From the NCBI GenBank assembly GCA_934613645.1, contig CAKTTC010000003.1:157795-221794 (forward strand): DNA of 64,000 bases. The letters are read 5' to 3'. Positions within the stretch are counted from its first letter, which is position 1. The number at the start of each line of letters is the position of its first letter. Below the pieces are notes generated by a model. The model did no database searches. It was not told the DNA's origin and was given only the letters and a program-made list of their open reading frames with translations. This document shows, one piece after another, positions 16,839 through 25,423 of the stretch. Source of the stretch: an uncultured Opitutales bacterium. Lineage in GTDB: Bacteria > Verrucomicrobiota > Verrucomicrobiia > Opitutales > Intestinicryptomonadaceae. The position numbers and the translations under genes were made by a program.

Positions 16839-18556
16839 TATTTTTTTTCGGGCGACTTTTCGGGCTGCCCGAATTGACCGTTCCGTTCGCCGCCGAGTTC
16901 CGCGTATTTTTTGAAGAACTTTGCGGCGCGTTCGGCGTCGGCGTTTTTAAGATATGCGTTCGCGAGGTAGTAGACAACTTCGGGGTCGTCGGAAAGTTTG
17001 GCGTATACCGACAGCGAATCCTTCAAAAAGTTCTCTTTGGGCTGGTCTATTTGCGAAAGGCGCAGGAACGTGCGCGCTACTTCGGGGTCGGCAGCGTTGC
17101 AGAGGAACGCCTCCTTTGCCGCCAGATAGGCGTCGTTGCGGCGGCCGTTGATTTCGTAGGCGCGCGCGGCTACCGACCACGACGCCGAGTTTTGCGGGTT
17201 GTCGGCTATTGCCTTTTCGGCGTAGAGCAGGGCGTTGGGCTTGTCTTCTTTTGCGAGAGCTTCAAGCGCAAGGCGGACATCGCGCGCAAAGTCCGTTTCT
17301 TCGGCGGGCGCGGGCGAAGCGGCTACTTCGACTGCGGGTTGCGCGGGCGCGGACTGTTCCGCATTCGTTGCGCTTGCGGGCGCGATTTCGTTCAAGGCGG
17401 CAGACTCCGATTTTTCGGGCGAAGAATCTGCTGGCTTGTTCTCTGCTGGCTTGTCGCCGTCGGGCTTGTCGTTTGCGGGCGTCGGGGCGGGGGCAGCTAC
17501 GGCGGGCGTCGGCTTTGTTTCGGGCTGCTGCTCGGGCGCGGATTGTTTTTCTACGACTGCCGCGTCAATTCCGCCCTCTTGCGAAGTCCGTTTTTGCTCC
17601 AACGCCTTTTCGGCATCCTCGCCCTCCTTTTCGGCGCGGGCGAGTGCTTCGCGCTCTTCGTCCTTCTGCTTTTCCTCGGCTTGGCTTGCGCGCTCCGTTT
17701 CGGCAACGCGCCTGTCTTTGTCCATCGCCGCTTCGGCTTCGGCGAGGCGGTGTTTGAATTCGGCAAGCTGGGCTTTTAGCGTCGGGAATTTTTCGTTGAC
17801 GATTTCGGGGTCGATTGCGTCAAGCCCCTTTATTGCGCTTTCCAAGCCCGCCATATCCTTTTTCTGCAGGTAGACGCCTATCAAATTGGTGTAGATTTCC
17901 CTGCGGGTTGCGGTGTTTTCGGGCAGGGTGACTTTAAGCGCGCTTTCAAGCCACAGCTTCGCCTGCGCGGTGTTGCCTATTTTGAAGAAAAGTCCGCCGA
18001 TTACAGCCGCCTCCGCGGTGTCGGGATTGCGTTTTGCCGTTTTGAGCATAGCCATATATTCGTTGAGAGACTTCTCGAAATTCCCCTGTTTTTGGTAGAT
18101 TTTTGCCAAATGTTTGTGCGCGGAGGGGTCGTCGTTTTTCTTGGCGAGGTATTTCAGATACGCCTGCTCGGCGGCGTCCCAATTCGACGTTTGTTCGTAG
18201 GCGTTGGCGGCGAACACAAGCAGGTCGAGGCGCGAATTGTCGCCGTCGAACGCCTGTTCGTAGAACACGCCGGCGGAGTCGGTTTTCCCCTCTTGGGCGA
18301 GGGCGTTGCCCAGAGCCTCGCAAACGTTCGGCAGCGCGCCGAGTTCGCGGTATGCCGTTTCAAGCATTTCAACCGCCTGCGCGTTCTTGTTTTCGGCCGA
18401 CATCACCTGCGCCCTGCGCACGGCAAGTTCCGCCTTGCGCTTGTTTGTCTGCGCAATTTCTTCGGGCGATTTTTCCCCGCAGGCGCACAAAGCAACGGCA
18501 ACAATGCCTACTGCCGCCGCCGAAAATATTGTTTTAAACAACTTGATTGCTTGCAT
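16838..18556 (-). CDS. TPR-repeat lipoprotein, first gene of the dnaG-rpoD operon
   Basis: Predicted exported tetratricopeptide protein of 572 residues. An N-terminal hydrophobic segment ends in VALCACGEK, resembling a lipobox around Cys26. N-terminal TPRs span about 35-270. A Glu/Lys-rich coiled coil follows (about 265-330). A Pro/Ala/Glu linker (about 335-440) leads to a second TPR block (about 440-560). It likely acts as a scaffold in the periplasm; the partners are unknown. It is translationally coupled to dnaG by TAATG, which is unusual because rpsU commonly occupies this place in proteobacteria. The gene diverges from the DUF362-like gene across 71 nt. Confidence 0.7.
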   Translation of the reverse strand: MQAIKLFKTIFSAAAVGIVAVALCACGEKSPEEIAQTNKRKAELAVRRAQVMSAENKNAQAVEMLETAYRELGALPNVCEALGNALAQEGKTDSAGVFYEQAFDGDNSRLDLLVFAANAYEQTSNWDAAEQAYLKYLAKKNDDPSAHKHLAKIYQKQGNFEKSLNEYMAMLKTAKRNPDTAEAAVIGGLFFKIGNTAQAKLWLESALKVTLPENTATRREIYTNLIGVYLQKKDMAGLESAIKGLDAIDPEIVNEKFPTLKAQLAEFKHRLAEAEAAMDKDRRVAETERASQAEEKQKDEEREALARAEKEGEDAEKALEQKRTSQEGGIDAAVVEKQSAPEQQPETKPTPAVAAPAPTPANDKPDGDKPAENKPADSSPEKSESAALNEIAPASATNAEQSAPAQPAVEVAASPAPAEETDFARDVRLALEALAKEDKPNALLYAEKAIADNPQNSASWSVAARAYEINGRRNDAYLAAKEAFLCNAADPEVARTFLRLSQIDQPKENFLKDSLSVYAKLSDDPEVVYYLANAYLKNADAERAAKFFKKYAELGGERNGQFGQPEKSPEKK

Positions 18557-18627
18557 AATGAATCGAAAAAGTCTTAACTATACCTTTGACAATGATTACA
18601 ACTTTTTCGTCAATATCAACATCATTT

Positions 18628-19722
18628 ATGAAAGATTTTTTTGGAAAAATACTTGTCTTTATTGCGCTGTGCGCGGCTTCGGCGTGCTTCGGAGCGGGCG
18701 AAGCGCAGGTCGCGCCCGCCGGCGAAAGCGCGGCGCGGGCTTCTGGCGAAGCGCTTTCCGCTTCGGCTTCAGACTTCGTTTTGCAGACGCGCCTGAACTC
18801 GTTCGACGCAAAGAACTACAACGCGGCGGTTTCGGCGATGTTTTCGGCTTTTGAAAAAAATTCGGGCAAAAGCCTAAAGCGCGGCTCAAAAGGGCGCGTG
18901 GGGCTGAAGATTTACACGAACTCGGGCGCGGGGCTTGCCACTCCCAAGAACCTAATCGACGCCGTGGTGCGCCAGTTGCAGCGGCGCGGATACGCGGCGG
19001 AGGACATCACGATAGTTGATATGTCGGCGCGCAAAATGCGCGCTTGCGGGTTGCTGCCGAAGCTTTCCGAAGTTCAAAAGGGCGTAAAAAACGCCTACGG
19101 CGACGTAAACGTTGCCGACGTGGAAAGCGGGCGGTTCTTCGACAAACGCTGGTATTACGACAACCCGCTAACTCCCAAAAACGTCCGCACCTCCCGCTCA
19201 TACACTGAAATTTACGACCCCGAAGTCCGCAAGAGCTATCTGCCCATTCCCCTGTTTTTGACTGTCGATTACTGGATAAACCTGCCCGTTATAACCGATA
19301 TGGAGGGCTTGGGCGTGTGTGCGGCAATCGGCAACATGAGCCTCTGGAACATGTCGAACAACGAGCGTTTTCTCAAAGAACCCGCAAACGCGTCGATGGC
19401 TGCGGCGGAGGTTTCCGCCATTCCAGAATTGCGCGAGTCTAACGCGTTCACGATTTTGTCTTTCGAAATCGGGCAGTTTGTGGGCGGCGCGGTTTTCAAC
19501 GCCCGCTTCTCCTTCTCCGAAAACGTGATGTTCCTGAGCGCGAACCCCGTTGTTTTAGACTACATTGCGTGGCAGACAATCAACAAATACCGCCGCGCAA
19601 ACAGGTTCGCGCCAATCGACACCGAACCGCCAGTCCTCAACTACTGCAAGCAGCTCGGCGTTGGCGACTACGACCTGCGCAAAATCAGAAAAATCACAGT
19701 GCCATACTCGGTAAAACGGTAG
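18628..19722 (+). CDS. Exported DUF362-like protein
   Basis: A 364-residue protein with a signal peptide (MKDFFGKILVFIALCAASAC, starting at 18628). The body resembles DUF362 proteins: VGLKIYTNSGAGLATPKNLI, a Rossmann-like stretch DAVVRQLQRRGYAAEDITIV, then INLPVITDMEGLGVCAAIGN, and a C-terminal LDYIAWQTINKYR helix that is typical of that family. The biochemical role of DUF362 is poorly known; some members carry ferredoxin domains, but none is seen here. TTGACA at 18586-18591 is a candidate -35 box. The NUDIX gene follows after 18 nt, so both are probably co-transcribed. Confidence 0.55.
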   Translation: MKDFFGKILVFIALCAASACFGAGEAQVAPAGESAARASGEALSASASDFVLQTRLNSFDAKNYNAAVSAMFSAFEKNSGKSLKRGSKGRVGLKIYTNSGAGLATPKNLIDAVVRQLQRRGYAAEDITIVDMSARKMRACGLLPKLSEVQKGVKNAYGDVNVADVESGRFFDKRWYYDNPLTPKNVRTSRSYTEIYDPEVRKSYLPIPLFLTVDYWINLPVITDMEGLGVCAAIGNMSLWNMSNNERFLKEPANASMAAAEVSAIPELRESNAFTILSFEIGQFVGGAVFNARFSFSENVMFLSANPVVLDYIAWQTINKYRRANRFAPIDTEPPVLNYCKQLGVGDYDLRKIRKITVPYSVKR

Positions 19723-19740
19723 GCGACAGGGAGTTTTCAA

Positions 19741-20277
19741 ATGGAAGACATTTTCGATGTAGTTGACGCAAACGACAACGTTGTTGCAAGCCTGCCGCGC
19801 TCCGAAGTGCACGCGCGCGGGCTGATGCACAGGGCGTCGCACGTGCTGATTTTTGCCGACTTCCCCGAGGGGCGGAAAATCCTGCTCCAGAAACGCTCAG
19901 CCTCAAAGGATTTGTATCCGAGCCGCTACACCACCTCGTGTTCGGGGCACGTAGACAGCGGCGAAACATACGACATCGCCGCCGTCCGCGAGCTTTCCGA
20001 GGAAACAGGCTTGCGCGTCTCGATTGACGCGCTCAGGTATCTGTTCAAAATTCCGCCGTGCCCCGAGACGGGTTGGGAGTTTACCGCCGTCTACGAGATG
20101 TTCGTGCCGCCGACGCAGAAGTTCGACTTTCCGCCCGACGAGGTCGCCGCACTGGAGTGGGTTTCGATTCCCGAATTCGAACAGATGATTGCCTCCACCC
20201 CCGAGGTAATCACCCCCTCCTTCATCGCCGTTTACAAATCCGCGAGGTCGCGTTCTTGCGGCGGCGGTATTGAGTAA
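19741..20277 (+). CDS. NUDIX hydrolase, isopentenyl-diphosphate isomerase-like
   Basis: A 178-residue NUDIX-fold protein with the complete Nudix box: G69 in GHVDSGE, then REL and SEETGL (about 69-91), so Mg-dependent pyrophosphohydrolase chemistry is expected. The N-terminal DVVDANDNVVASLPRSEVHA and MHRASHVLIF, with the LLQKRSASKDLYPSRYTTS block, resemble the YfcD/IDI type 1-like branch rather than MutT. A true isopentenyl-diphosphate isomerase is possible but not shown. It follows the DUF362-like gene by 18 nt and ends just before a 650-nt non-coding region. Confidence 0.75.
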   Translation: MEDIFDVVDANDNVVASLPRSEVHARGLMHRASHVLIFADFPEGRKILLQKRSASKDLYPSRYTTSCSGHVDSGETYDIAAVRELSEETGLRVSIDALRYLFKIPPCPETGWEFTAVYEMFVPPTQKFDFPPDEVAALEWVSIPEFEQMIASTPEVITPSFIAVYKSARSRSCGGGIE

Positions 20278-20286
20278 TAAGTGAAT

Positions 20287-20431
20287 GGCGTATTGAACGA
20301 TGTTCAATACGTCTTTGATATTTAAAACCGCCGCAAGAAACGCTCTCGGGCATCATTTGGTTTTAACTTCGACTTACGGGCGTTAAGCCCGCTACGCTCG
20401 TTAAAACGCAAATCCTGCCTCGAGCCTCGCG
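20287..20431. repeat. Repeat mosaic: clamp hairpin and modules
   Basis: It begins with a clamp hairpin (20287-20312, ATTGAAC/GTTCAAT with loop GAT). Next comes the end module AAACGCTCTCGGGCATCATT (20338-20357). The second module contains CGGGC/GCCCG (20377-20391, ACTTACGGGCGTTAAGCCCG). It finishes with CCTCGAGCCTCGCG (20418-20431). The same modules in the same order, with a 155-bp insert between them, occur at 43039-43290. Confidence 0.7.
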
Positions 20432-20446
20432 AATTTGTCCTGTTTG

Positions 20447-20538
20447 CACAATGCGGGTTCGAACTCACAAAGATTTTCTTTTGACTATCCGCTTTGAGTT
20501 CGAATCAACATTGTGTCCCGCAGAAAAAACTTGTGAGG
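20447..20538. repeat. Inverted repeat and first copy of a 26-bp direct repeat
   Basis: CACAATG and TTCGAACTCA (20447-20467) are inverted as TGAGTTCGAA and CATTGTG (20495-20515). The segment 20513-20538, ending in AAAAAACTTGTGAGG, is repeated exactly 100 nt later at 20613-20638. The first copy is not followed by the rest of the structured element, so it looks like a truncated duplicate of its left end. Confidence 0.6.
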
Positions 20539-20612
20539 GGGGCAAAGCGGGCAAATTTAATTTCAACTATAAACACTACATACTTTCCCACATCTAAGTT
20601 CGAGCTAACATC

Positions 20613-20812
20613 GTGTCCCGCAGAAAAAACTTGTGAGGCGTGTGCTTAGGGAGGATTTTGTGAGCGGTGGGATAGTGCTTGGGCACAGACCACCCGAACA
20701 AAACCTCCATAAGCCGCGAGACGCCTCTTTGCGAAGTTTAATTATGCGAAGCTTTTTCATTTCAAAAGAATGAAATTCTTTCGCAAAGAGGTGGCGTCCT
20801 CACAAGTTTTTT
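20613..20812 (+). ncRNA. Candidate structured RNA, three-way junction
   Basis: An outer stem of 15 bp (AAAAAACTTGTGAGG 20624-20638 with CCTCACAAGTTTTTT 20798-20812) encloses two hairpins. Hairpin one (20644-20714) pairs GCTTAGGGAGGATTTTGT with ACAAAACCTCCATAAGC. Hairpin two (20720-20798) pairs GACGCCTCTTTGCGAA with TTCGCAAAGAGGTGGCGTC. The element ends in a T run. It does not match 6S RNA, tmRNA, SRP RNA or RNase P as I know them. Orientation is uncertain because the stem is symmetric. It lies just upstream of the poly-G leader. Confidence 0.45.
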
Positions 20813-20823
20813 AAGTTTTTTTC

Positions 20824-20856
20824 TTGCAAATTTCTGGGGGGGGGTAATTTACGCAA
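20824..20856 (+). promoter_or_regulatory. Poly-G leader/promoter, copy 1 (G9)
   Basis: TTGCAA (20824-20829) is followed by ATTTCT, nine G (20836-20844) and TAATTT (20845-20850). If TTGCAA is the -35 and TAATTT the -10 box, the spacer is 15 nt and the G-run lies inside it. TTGCAAATT and AATTTACGCAA also form an imperfect inverted repeat around the G-run. The same context with 11 G occurs at 63955-63990. The PEP-CTERM gene begins 85 nt downstream of the run. Confidence 0.5.
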
Positions 20857-20929
20857 TATCTAATCTACGAGAGGGGTAGGTAAATATAAAAATCAGTGTA
20901 ATTACATGTTAAAAAATACAGGAAATTCT

Positions 20930-23227
20930 ATGAAAAAATTACTAACGACACTGTGTGCGGCGGCTTTCGCAGGCACGTTGTCGGCGGCGGAGGTAGACAT
21001 CTCCAACGTCGATCTCAACAGTTCGAATGCGTCGAATGCCGACATTTCGACCTATTATAAATGGGTTACTCCCAGAGAGGGCGATCCCTCTACTCAGGAC
21101 GTTATCGCCTCCAACGCAACAATCAACTATACCGAAAGCGACCTTGCGCTCGTTGCAAACCGCAGCGCACGCGACTTCACGGGCGGCACGATAAACCTCG
21201 CTGCGGGCACGACCAACAACTTTCTGTATGTCGGCTCGACAAGCTCCGCGCGCAACGTTTTGGGTTTTTCCAATACAGTAATCAACGGCGGCGATACGTC
21301 TTCGCAGTTGACTCTTTCGGGATATTCCGACGGCACATACAATGCGGGATACTTCCGTATGATTCCCTCCTCCGGTGCGAACCTCGTAATCAACAAGGCG
21401 CAGGTTACGCTTACGGACGTAGACATCTACTACAAAAGCGTCAAGAACGCCACAATCGCCGTCAACGAAGGCGGTGTGCTCAACTACAACATAGGGTCGT
21501 TGTATAACGCGTCATACGAAGTTGACACTACTCTCGGGGTTACGTTTGCCACGAATGACGGCACGGGCAAGGTTTCCTTCGGAGACAGCGCATTCTTGAA
21601 CAATATTACCTTCAACAATATCCAGATTGACTATGCAGACGGCGCGTCATTCTCGGGCACGACAACGGTTAGCGGAATGAGGTGGACGCTGGACAGAAAC
21701 GTTTCGTTCGAAAAACTCGTTACGGGCGAAATCGTTGCCGTTAAAGGGAGCAACGCAACGATGTCTCTCGCAGGCGGTTCAATCGCCAATGTCGAGCTTA
21801 ACGGAAATACCCTTGAAATAACGGGCGATGTCACTTCTTCGCAGCGTGTTTCGGGCGGTAATTTGACCATTGCCGCCGGGGCGACGTTTACCTCCAAAAA
21901 CAACGCCAACAACATCAACAGCCTCAATATGGCAACGGGTTCTACGTTCAATGCGGCGTCGGCGGGCGTGGGCGGCGTAACGCTGCGCGGCAACAGCAGC
22001 ATAGACGGCTCGCTGATTATCGCAAGCGGCAGAGGCTCGGGAATCGACGCCGACACCTACACGTTCGCCATTCTCAACGTCAAGACTACATTCGGCGCAA
22101 ACGCCTCGGTTGACCAGCAGAAATACAGCGACGTTCAGGGCGCGTGGGTTTCGGGCGCAAACGCAAATGTAAGTTCGTCTTCCGCCGCGGGCGCGTTGAA
22201 GTTCGCGAACATCGTCCAGCTTGGCGGCGGCGCAACGCTCAACCTCAATTCGACCGACGCGTGGATTTCAGGCTACGCTTCCGAAGCGGGTTCGGCAACC
22301 TCGCAGGGCGGCTCGACTTTCGCGATTGTAGACCACTTCAACCCCAATGCGGCGACGACTGCTACAATCAACGTAAACGCCACCAACAACATCGGCAAGT
22401 TCGACCTCATAAACAACTCCAAGTTGCAGGTGAACGTAAATTCGGGCGTCTTCACGCTCAACGACGTTTCCGCCTCCGCCACAATGTCGGCTAAGGTTGC
22501 AAACGGCGCATCGTTCGTCTTCAACGGCGCAACAAACACGCAGATTTCGTCGCTTGTTGTTGAAAACGGCGGTTCGTTCAAGTTCGCAAACACGAGCAAT
22601 AACTTGTATATCTGGGGTGTGTCCTCCGTCTATGCGGCTTCGGGCAGGGAAGTCGATTTCGGCTCTACCGTGCGCGTTGCCGATATGACTATGGTGGGCG
22701 ACTCCGCCGAAACAATCAAGGCGAGAAAAATCATCATCACAAAGGGCGGCAAACTCAAGCTCGACACCGAAAACGTAATTGTCAAAACCGGCTACGTCAA
22801 GGACGGGAATGCCGACGTTTCGCACTTGGCTTCGTGTTTCGACAATACGACCCTCGAGCTCGGCGCGAATCAGGCGTTCGGCGTGCTTGATATCGCTCCC
22901 GCGACAGGCCTCGACAAGACGGTTCTGACAATCATCTTCAACGGCAACACGCTTTCTTTCGACGCCGTTAGCGGCACCGACACGAAAGACTACCAGCTCA
23001 ACTTCGAAGAATTTACCAGCGGCAATTTTGTCTACACAGGCGACGACACTTCCGTGTTCGACCTCAGCAAAATTCTCGTCAACGGCAAATACACCGGCGA
23101 CCAGCTCTCTTGGGCGGGAAGCGCGGGCAACTGGAGCTTGACCTACAATATCCCCGAACCCGCCACCTACGCAGCTCTCTTCGGTGGTTTGGCTTTGGCT
23201 CTTGCGGCGTATCGCAGAAGAAAGTAA
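20930..23227 (+). CDS. PEP-CTERM sorted autotransporter-like surface protein
   Basis: A 765-residue exported protein. The signal peptide is MKKLLTTLCAAAFAGTLSAA. A long Asn/Ser/Thr/Ala-rich body with repeated short beta strands is consistent with a right-handed beta-helix, as in autotransporter passengers. The C-terminus is a clear PEP-CTERM tail: IPEPATYAALFGGLALALAA followed by YRRRK. Such tails are recognised by exosortase and usually accompany exopolysaccharide producers, which fits the Wza/Wzc pair in this window. I chose the ATG at 20930, preceded by AGGAAA, over 20906. Expression may be switched by the poly-G tract upstream. The binding function of the passenger is unknown. Confidence 0.85.
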   Translation: MKKLLTTLCAAAFAGTLSAAEVDISNVDLNSSNASNADISTYYKWVTPREGDPSTQDVIASNATINYTESDLALVANRSARDFTGGTINLAAGTTNNFLYVGSTSSARNVLGFSNTVINGGDTSSQLTLSGYSDGTYNAGYFRMIPSSGANLVINKAQVTLTDVDIYYKSVKNATIAVNEGGVLNYNIGSLYNASYEVDTTLGVTFATNDGTGKVSFGDSAFLNNITFNNIQIDYADGASFSGTTTVSGMRWTLDRNVSFEKLVTGEIVAVKGSNATMSLAGGSIANVELNGNTLEITGDVTSSQRVSGGNLTIAAGATFTSKNNANNINSLNMATGSTFNAASAGVGGVTLRGNSSIDGSLIIASGRGSGIDADTYTFAILNVKTTFGANASVDQQKYSDVQGAWVSGANANVSSSSAAGALKFANIVQLGGGATLNLNSTDAWISGYASEAGSATSQGGSTFAIVDHFNPNAATTATINVNATNNIGKFDLINNSKLQVNVNSGVFTLNDVSASATMSAKVANGASFVFNGATNTQISSLVVENGGSFKFANTSNNLYIWGVSSVYAASGREVDFGSTVRVADMTMVGDSAETIKARKIIITKGGKLKLDTENVIVKTGYVKDGNADVSHLASCFDNTTLELGANQAFGVLDIAPATGLDKTVLTIIFNGNTLSFDAVSGTDTKDYQLNFEEFTSGNFVYTGDDTSVFDLSKILVNGKYTGDQLSWAGSAGNWSLTYNIPEPATYAALFGGLALALAAYRRRK

Positions 23228-23244
23228 GCATTGCATAAGCTTTA

Positions 23245-23275
23245 GGCTTCGGGGTAAATTCCCCGAAGCTTTTTT
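23245..23275 (+). terminator. Intrinsic terminator of the PEP-CTERM gene
   Basis: Perfect 9-bp stem GCTTCGGGG/CCCCGAAGC with a 6-nt loop followed by seven T, starting 18 nt after the stop codon. Confidence 0.9.
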
Positions 23276-23414
23276 TATGGGCTTGGGATTATGGATTTAA
23301 ACGGATTTTATTTGCTTTCCGACTGGGATATTATTTTTGTGTTTGCAATGTTGTTGCGGCAATCGTGCTTACATCTGCCTTTTTAATGTGAACAGTTCCG
23401 AGATTGGCGGCGAA

Positions 23415-23570
23415 ATGGAAACCTTTATCAAAAGCGGCGGCGACAAATCTGACGACGCCGCTTTTGAACGTTTCTGCAAGGGGAGAAATTTTCGCAAAAA
23501 TCTGCTCATATCCGTTGCGTTTTTTGCGCTTGTTGCGGAATACATCAATTACGTTGCGGGGCTGTTTTAG
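23415..23570 (+). CDS. Possible small membrane protein
   Basis: A 51-codon frame starting [20 protein letters not shown] with one C-terminal hydrophobic segment ([20 protein letters not shown]). It resembles many single-span small proteins, but there is no good ribosome site and I recognise no family. It lies between a terminator and gltX and could instead be leader sequence of gltX. The rest of 23276-23658 shows nothing else. Confidence 0.3.
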   Translation: METFIKSGGDKSDDAAFERFCKGRNFRKNLLISVAFFALVAEYINYVAGLF

Positions 23571-23658
23571 CCTGCCACTTTTCGAGTCGGAAAAAAGTGA
23601 AAAAAGGATTGAGCGGAAGCGGGAAAAGGTGTTGAATGGAGGAAATATTTTTCGAAAA

Positions 23659-24972
23659 ATGAGTAAAGTAAGAGTTAGATTCGCACCAAGCCCGACGGGC
23701 TTTTTCCATATCGGCAGCGCGCGCACGGCGTTGTTTAATTGGCTTTACGCCAAGCACACGGGCGGCACGTTCATTCTCAGAATCGAGGATACCGACGAAG
23801 AGCGCAACAGGGAGGAATATCTGAATATCCTCAAAGACGGAATGCGTTGGCTCGGGCTTGACTGGGACGAAGGCCCCGATGTCGGCGGCAACTACGGCCC
23901 GTATTTTCAGAGCCAAAGGGCGGACATCTACAAAAAGTTTCTGGAAATCCTCCGCCAAAGAGGGCGCGCGTATGACAAAGACGGCGCGGTTTTCTTCAAG
24001 GTTTCGGGCGAAAAGCAGGTGTTGCACGATGCCGTCTACGGCGATGTGGAGCGTCTGGAGGAGAAGGATTTTCCGATTTTCCGCTCCAACGGCACGCCCG
24101 TTTTCCACTTTGTAAACGTTGTGGACGACATTTGCATGGAGGTCACAAACGTAATCCGCGGGCAGGATCACCTCACGAACACAAACAAGCATATCGAGCT
24201 GTTCAAGGCGTTCGAAGCCCCGCTCCCGCAGTTCGCGCACATTCCGCTTATCTTGAAGAGCGAGGGGCAGGGCAAAATGAGCAAGCGCGACCGCGGCGCA
24301 CTCATAGAGGAATACCAGCAGAAAAACTTCCTGCCCGAGGCTGTCCGCAACTACCTTTGTTTGCTGGGCTGGAACCCGAAAAACGACAGGGAGGTAATGC
24401 CCATTGAGGAAATTATTTCTCTGTTCGACTTCCACGGAATTGTCAAGAGCAACGCGCGTTTCGACGAGCGTAAAATGGCGCACTTCAATACGGAACATAT
24501 CCGCGCCCTGCCGCGCGACAAGTTCGACGCGCTCGCCACGAAGTGCGCAAAGCAGGCGGGAATAAACCTGCCCGCCGACTCCGCGTATGTAGACAAAGTT
24601 TTCACGCTGTGCCACCCGAAAGTGTCGAATATGGAGTCGTTCCACTGGCTTGTGAACTACTTTTTTGACGACAACTACGTTTTCGACGAAACAGCCAAGG
24701 AAAAAGTTTTCAAGAAGGGCGACCCAATCGAACGCCTGAAGCTTGCGGAGGAAGTCCTCAAAACAGCTCCGTTCGAACACGACGCGCTGTATGCGGCGAT
24801 GTCGGAACTGGCTCAAAAACAGGGCGTGAAGGTTACCGACTTTTTCCCGATTGTCCGCTTTGCGGTGTCGGGGCAGTCGGGCGGTGCGGACTTGTTCCCT
24901 ATGCTTGAGCTTCTCGGGCGCGACCGCGTGTTGGCGCGCATAAAACGCGCTTTGGACACGTTCGGCGCGTAG
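23659..24972 (+). CDS. gltX: Glutamate-tRNA ligase
   Basis: Charges tRNA-Glu (possibly also tRNA-Gln, for later amidation) in the cytoplasm. The 437-residue class I synthetase has the HIGH-type motif FHIGSART (about 16-23), the [12 protein letters not shown] block and KMSKRDRG (about 210). I chose the ATG at 23659 because [11 protein letters not shown] is the conserved N-terminus; the frame is open upstream to 23404 but without similarity. It is somewhat shorter than the usual 470-490 residues, with a compact anticodon-binding end. It is closed by an intrinsic terminator at 25007. Confidence 0.94.
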   Translation: MSKVRVRFAPSPTGFFHIGSARTALFNWLYAKHTGGTFILRIEDTDEERNREEYLNILKDGMRWLGLDWDEGPDVGGNYGPYFQSQRADIYKKFLEILRQRGRAYDKDGAVFFKVSGEKQVLHDAVYGDVERLEEKDFPIFRSNGTPVFHFVNVVDDICMEVTNVIRGQDHLTNTNKHIELFKAFEAPLPQFAHIPLILKSEGQGKMSKRDRGALIEEYQQKNFLPEAVRNYLCLLGWNPKNDREVMPIEEIISLFDFHGIVKSNARFDERKMAHFNTEHIRALPRDKFDALATKCAKQAGINLPADSAYVDKVFTLCHPKVSNMESFHWLVNYFFDDNYVFDETAKEKVFKKGDPIERLKLAEEVLKTAPFEHDALYAAMSELAQKQGVKVTDFFPIVRFAVSGQSGGADLFPMLELLGRDRVLARIKRALDTFGA

Positions 24973-25006
24973 AGTTTCTCCGCTGGGCAAAAGCTTTTTA
25001 GAAAAC

Positions 25007-25032
25007 GGCGCACTTCGGTGCGCCTTTTTTTT
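25007..25032 (+). terminator. Intrinsic terminator of gltX
   Basis: GGCGCAC/GTGCGCC stem with a TTCG tetraloop followed by eight T, 35 nt after the gltX stop. Confidence 0.92.
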
Positions 25033-25348
25033 GTTGAAGACGCAGGCGCGCGGGAAGTTTTTGTGGTGTCGGGGCGGCGGAACGGCGCGGGCAATTCGGC
25101 GATGCTACAATTTGAGAGCGCGGCAATCTGAAAGCGTGGGCAGTGGCTTTGCTGTGGCTTCGCGGCGCGGAGGCTTTTGTTTTACGCGCGTTCGATGAAA
25201 AGGGCGGTCAGTGGTAGGTGCGCGGCAGTGTAGGGTAGGGCGCGCGCCTGAAAGAGCGGGTTTGCTGTTGAGATTTCGTGCGAGGGTTGAGATTTTTCGC
25301 CGCGTTTTTCGGAAAAAATCCTTCAAAACAAAAAGGCGAAAAAAGTGG
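25033..25348. other. Intergenic region, no feature recognised
   Basis: GC-rich sequence between the gltX terminator and the GntR promoter. I see no convincing open frame, RNA gene or member of the hairpin repeat family here. Confidence 0.5.
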
Positions 25349-25377
25349 TTGACAATGATAAGGTGAAGTCATCTAAT
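25349..25377 (+). promoter_or_regulatory. Sigma-70 promoter of the gntR-ilvC genes
   Basis: Perfect -35 TTGACA (25349-25354), 17-nt spacer and -10 TCTAAT (25372-25377). The start point would lie within or beside the palindrome at 25381-25399. The -10 overlaps CATCTAATG, itself similar to the operator core CATCAGATG. Confidence 0.75.
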
Positions 25378-25380
25378 GGG

Positions 25381-25399
25381 CATATCATCAGATGATATG
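25381..25399. promoter_or_regulatory. Operator-like perfect palindrome
   Basis: CATATCATCAGATGATATG is a perfect 19-bp palindrome around a central base, placed at the predicted transcription start and 24 nt before the GntR ATG. Its form fits operators of FadR-type GntR regulators and its position fits autorepression. Binding by the adjacent regulator is inferred. Confidence 0.7.
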
Positions 25400-25423
25400 A
25401 TAATTATCTTTTAGAAAACGCCA

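Noticed and set aside
20447..20470. tRNA fragment (GGGTTCGAACTC resembles a T-loop)
   Set aside because: The flanking bases cannot form the T-stem or acceptor stem, and the match is part of an inverted repeat.
23545..24990. 481-codon minus-strand frame
   Set aside because: Shadow frame opposite gltX, with no family motif.
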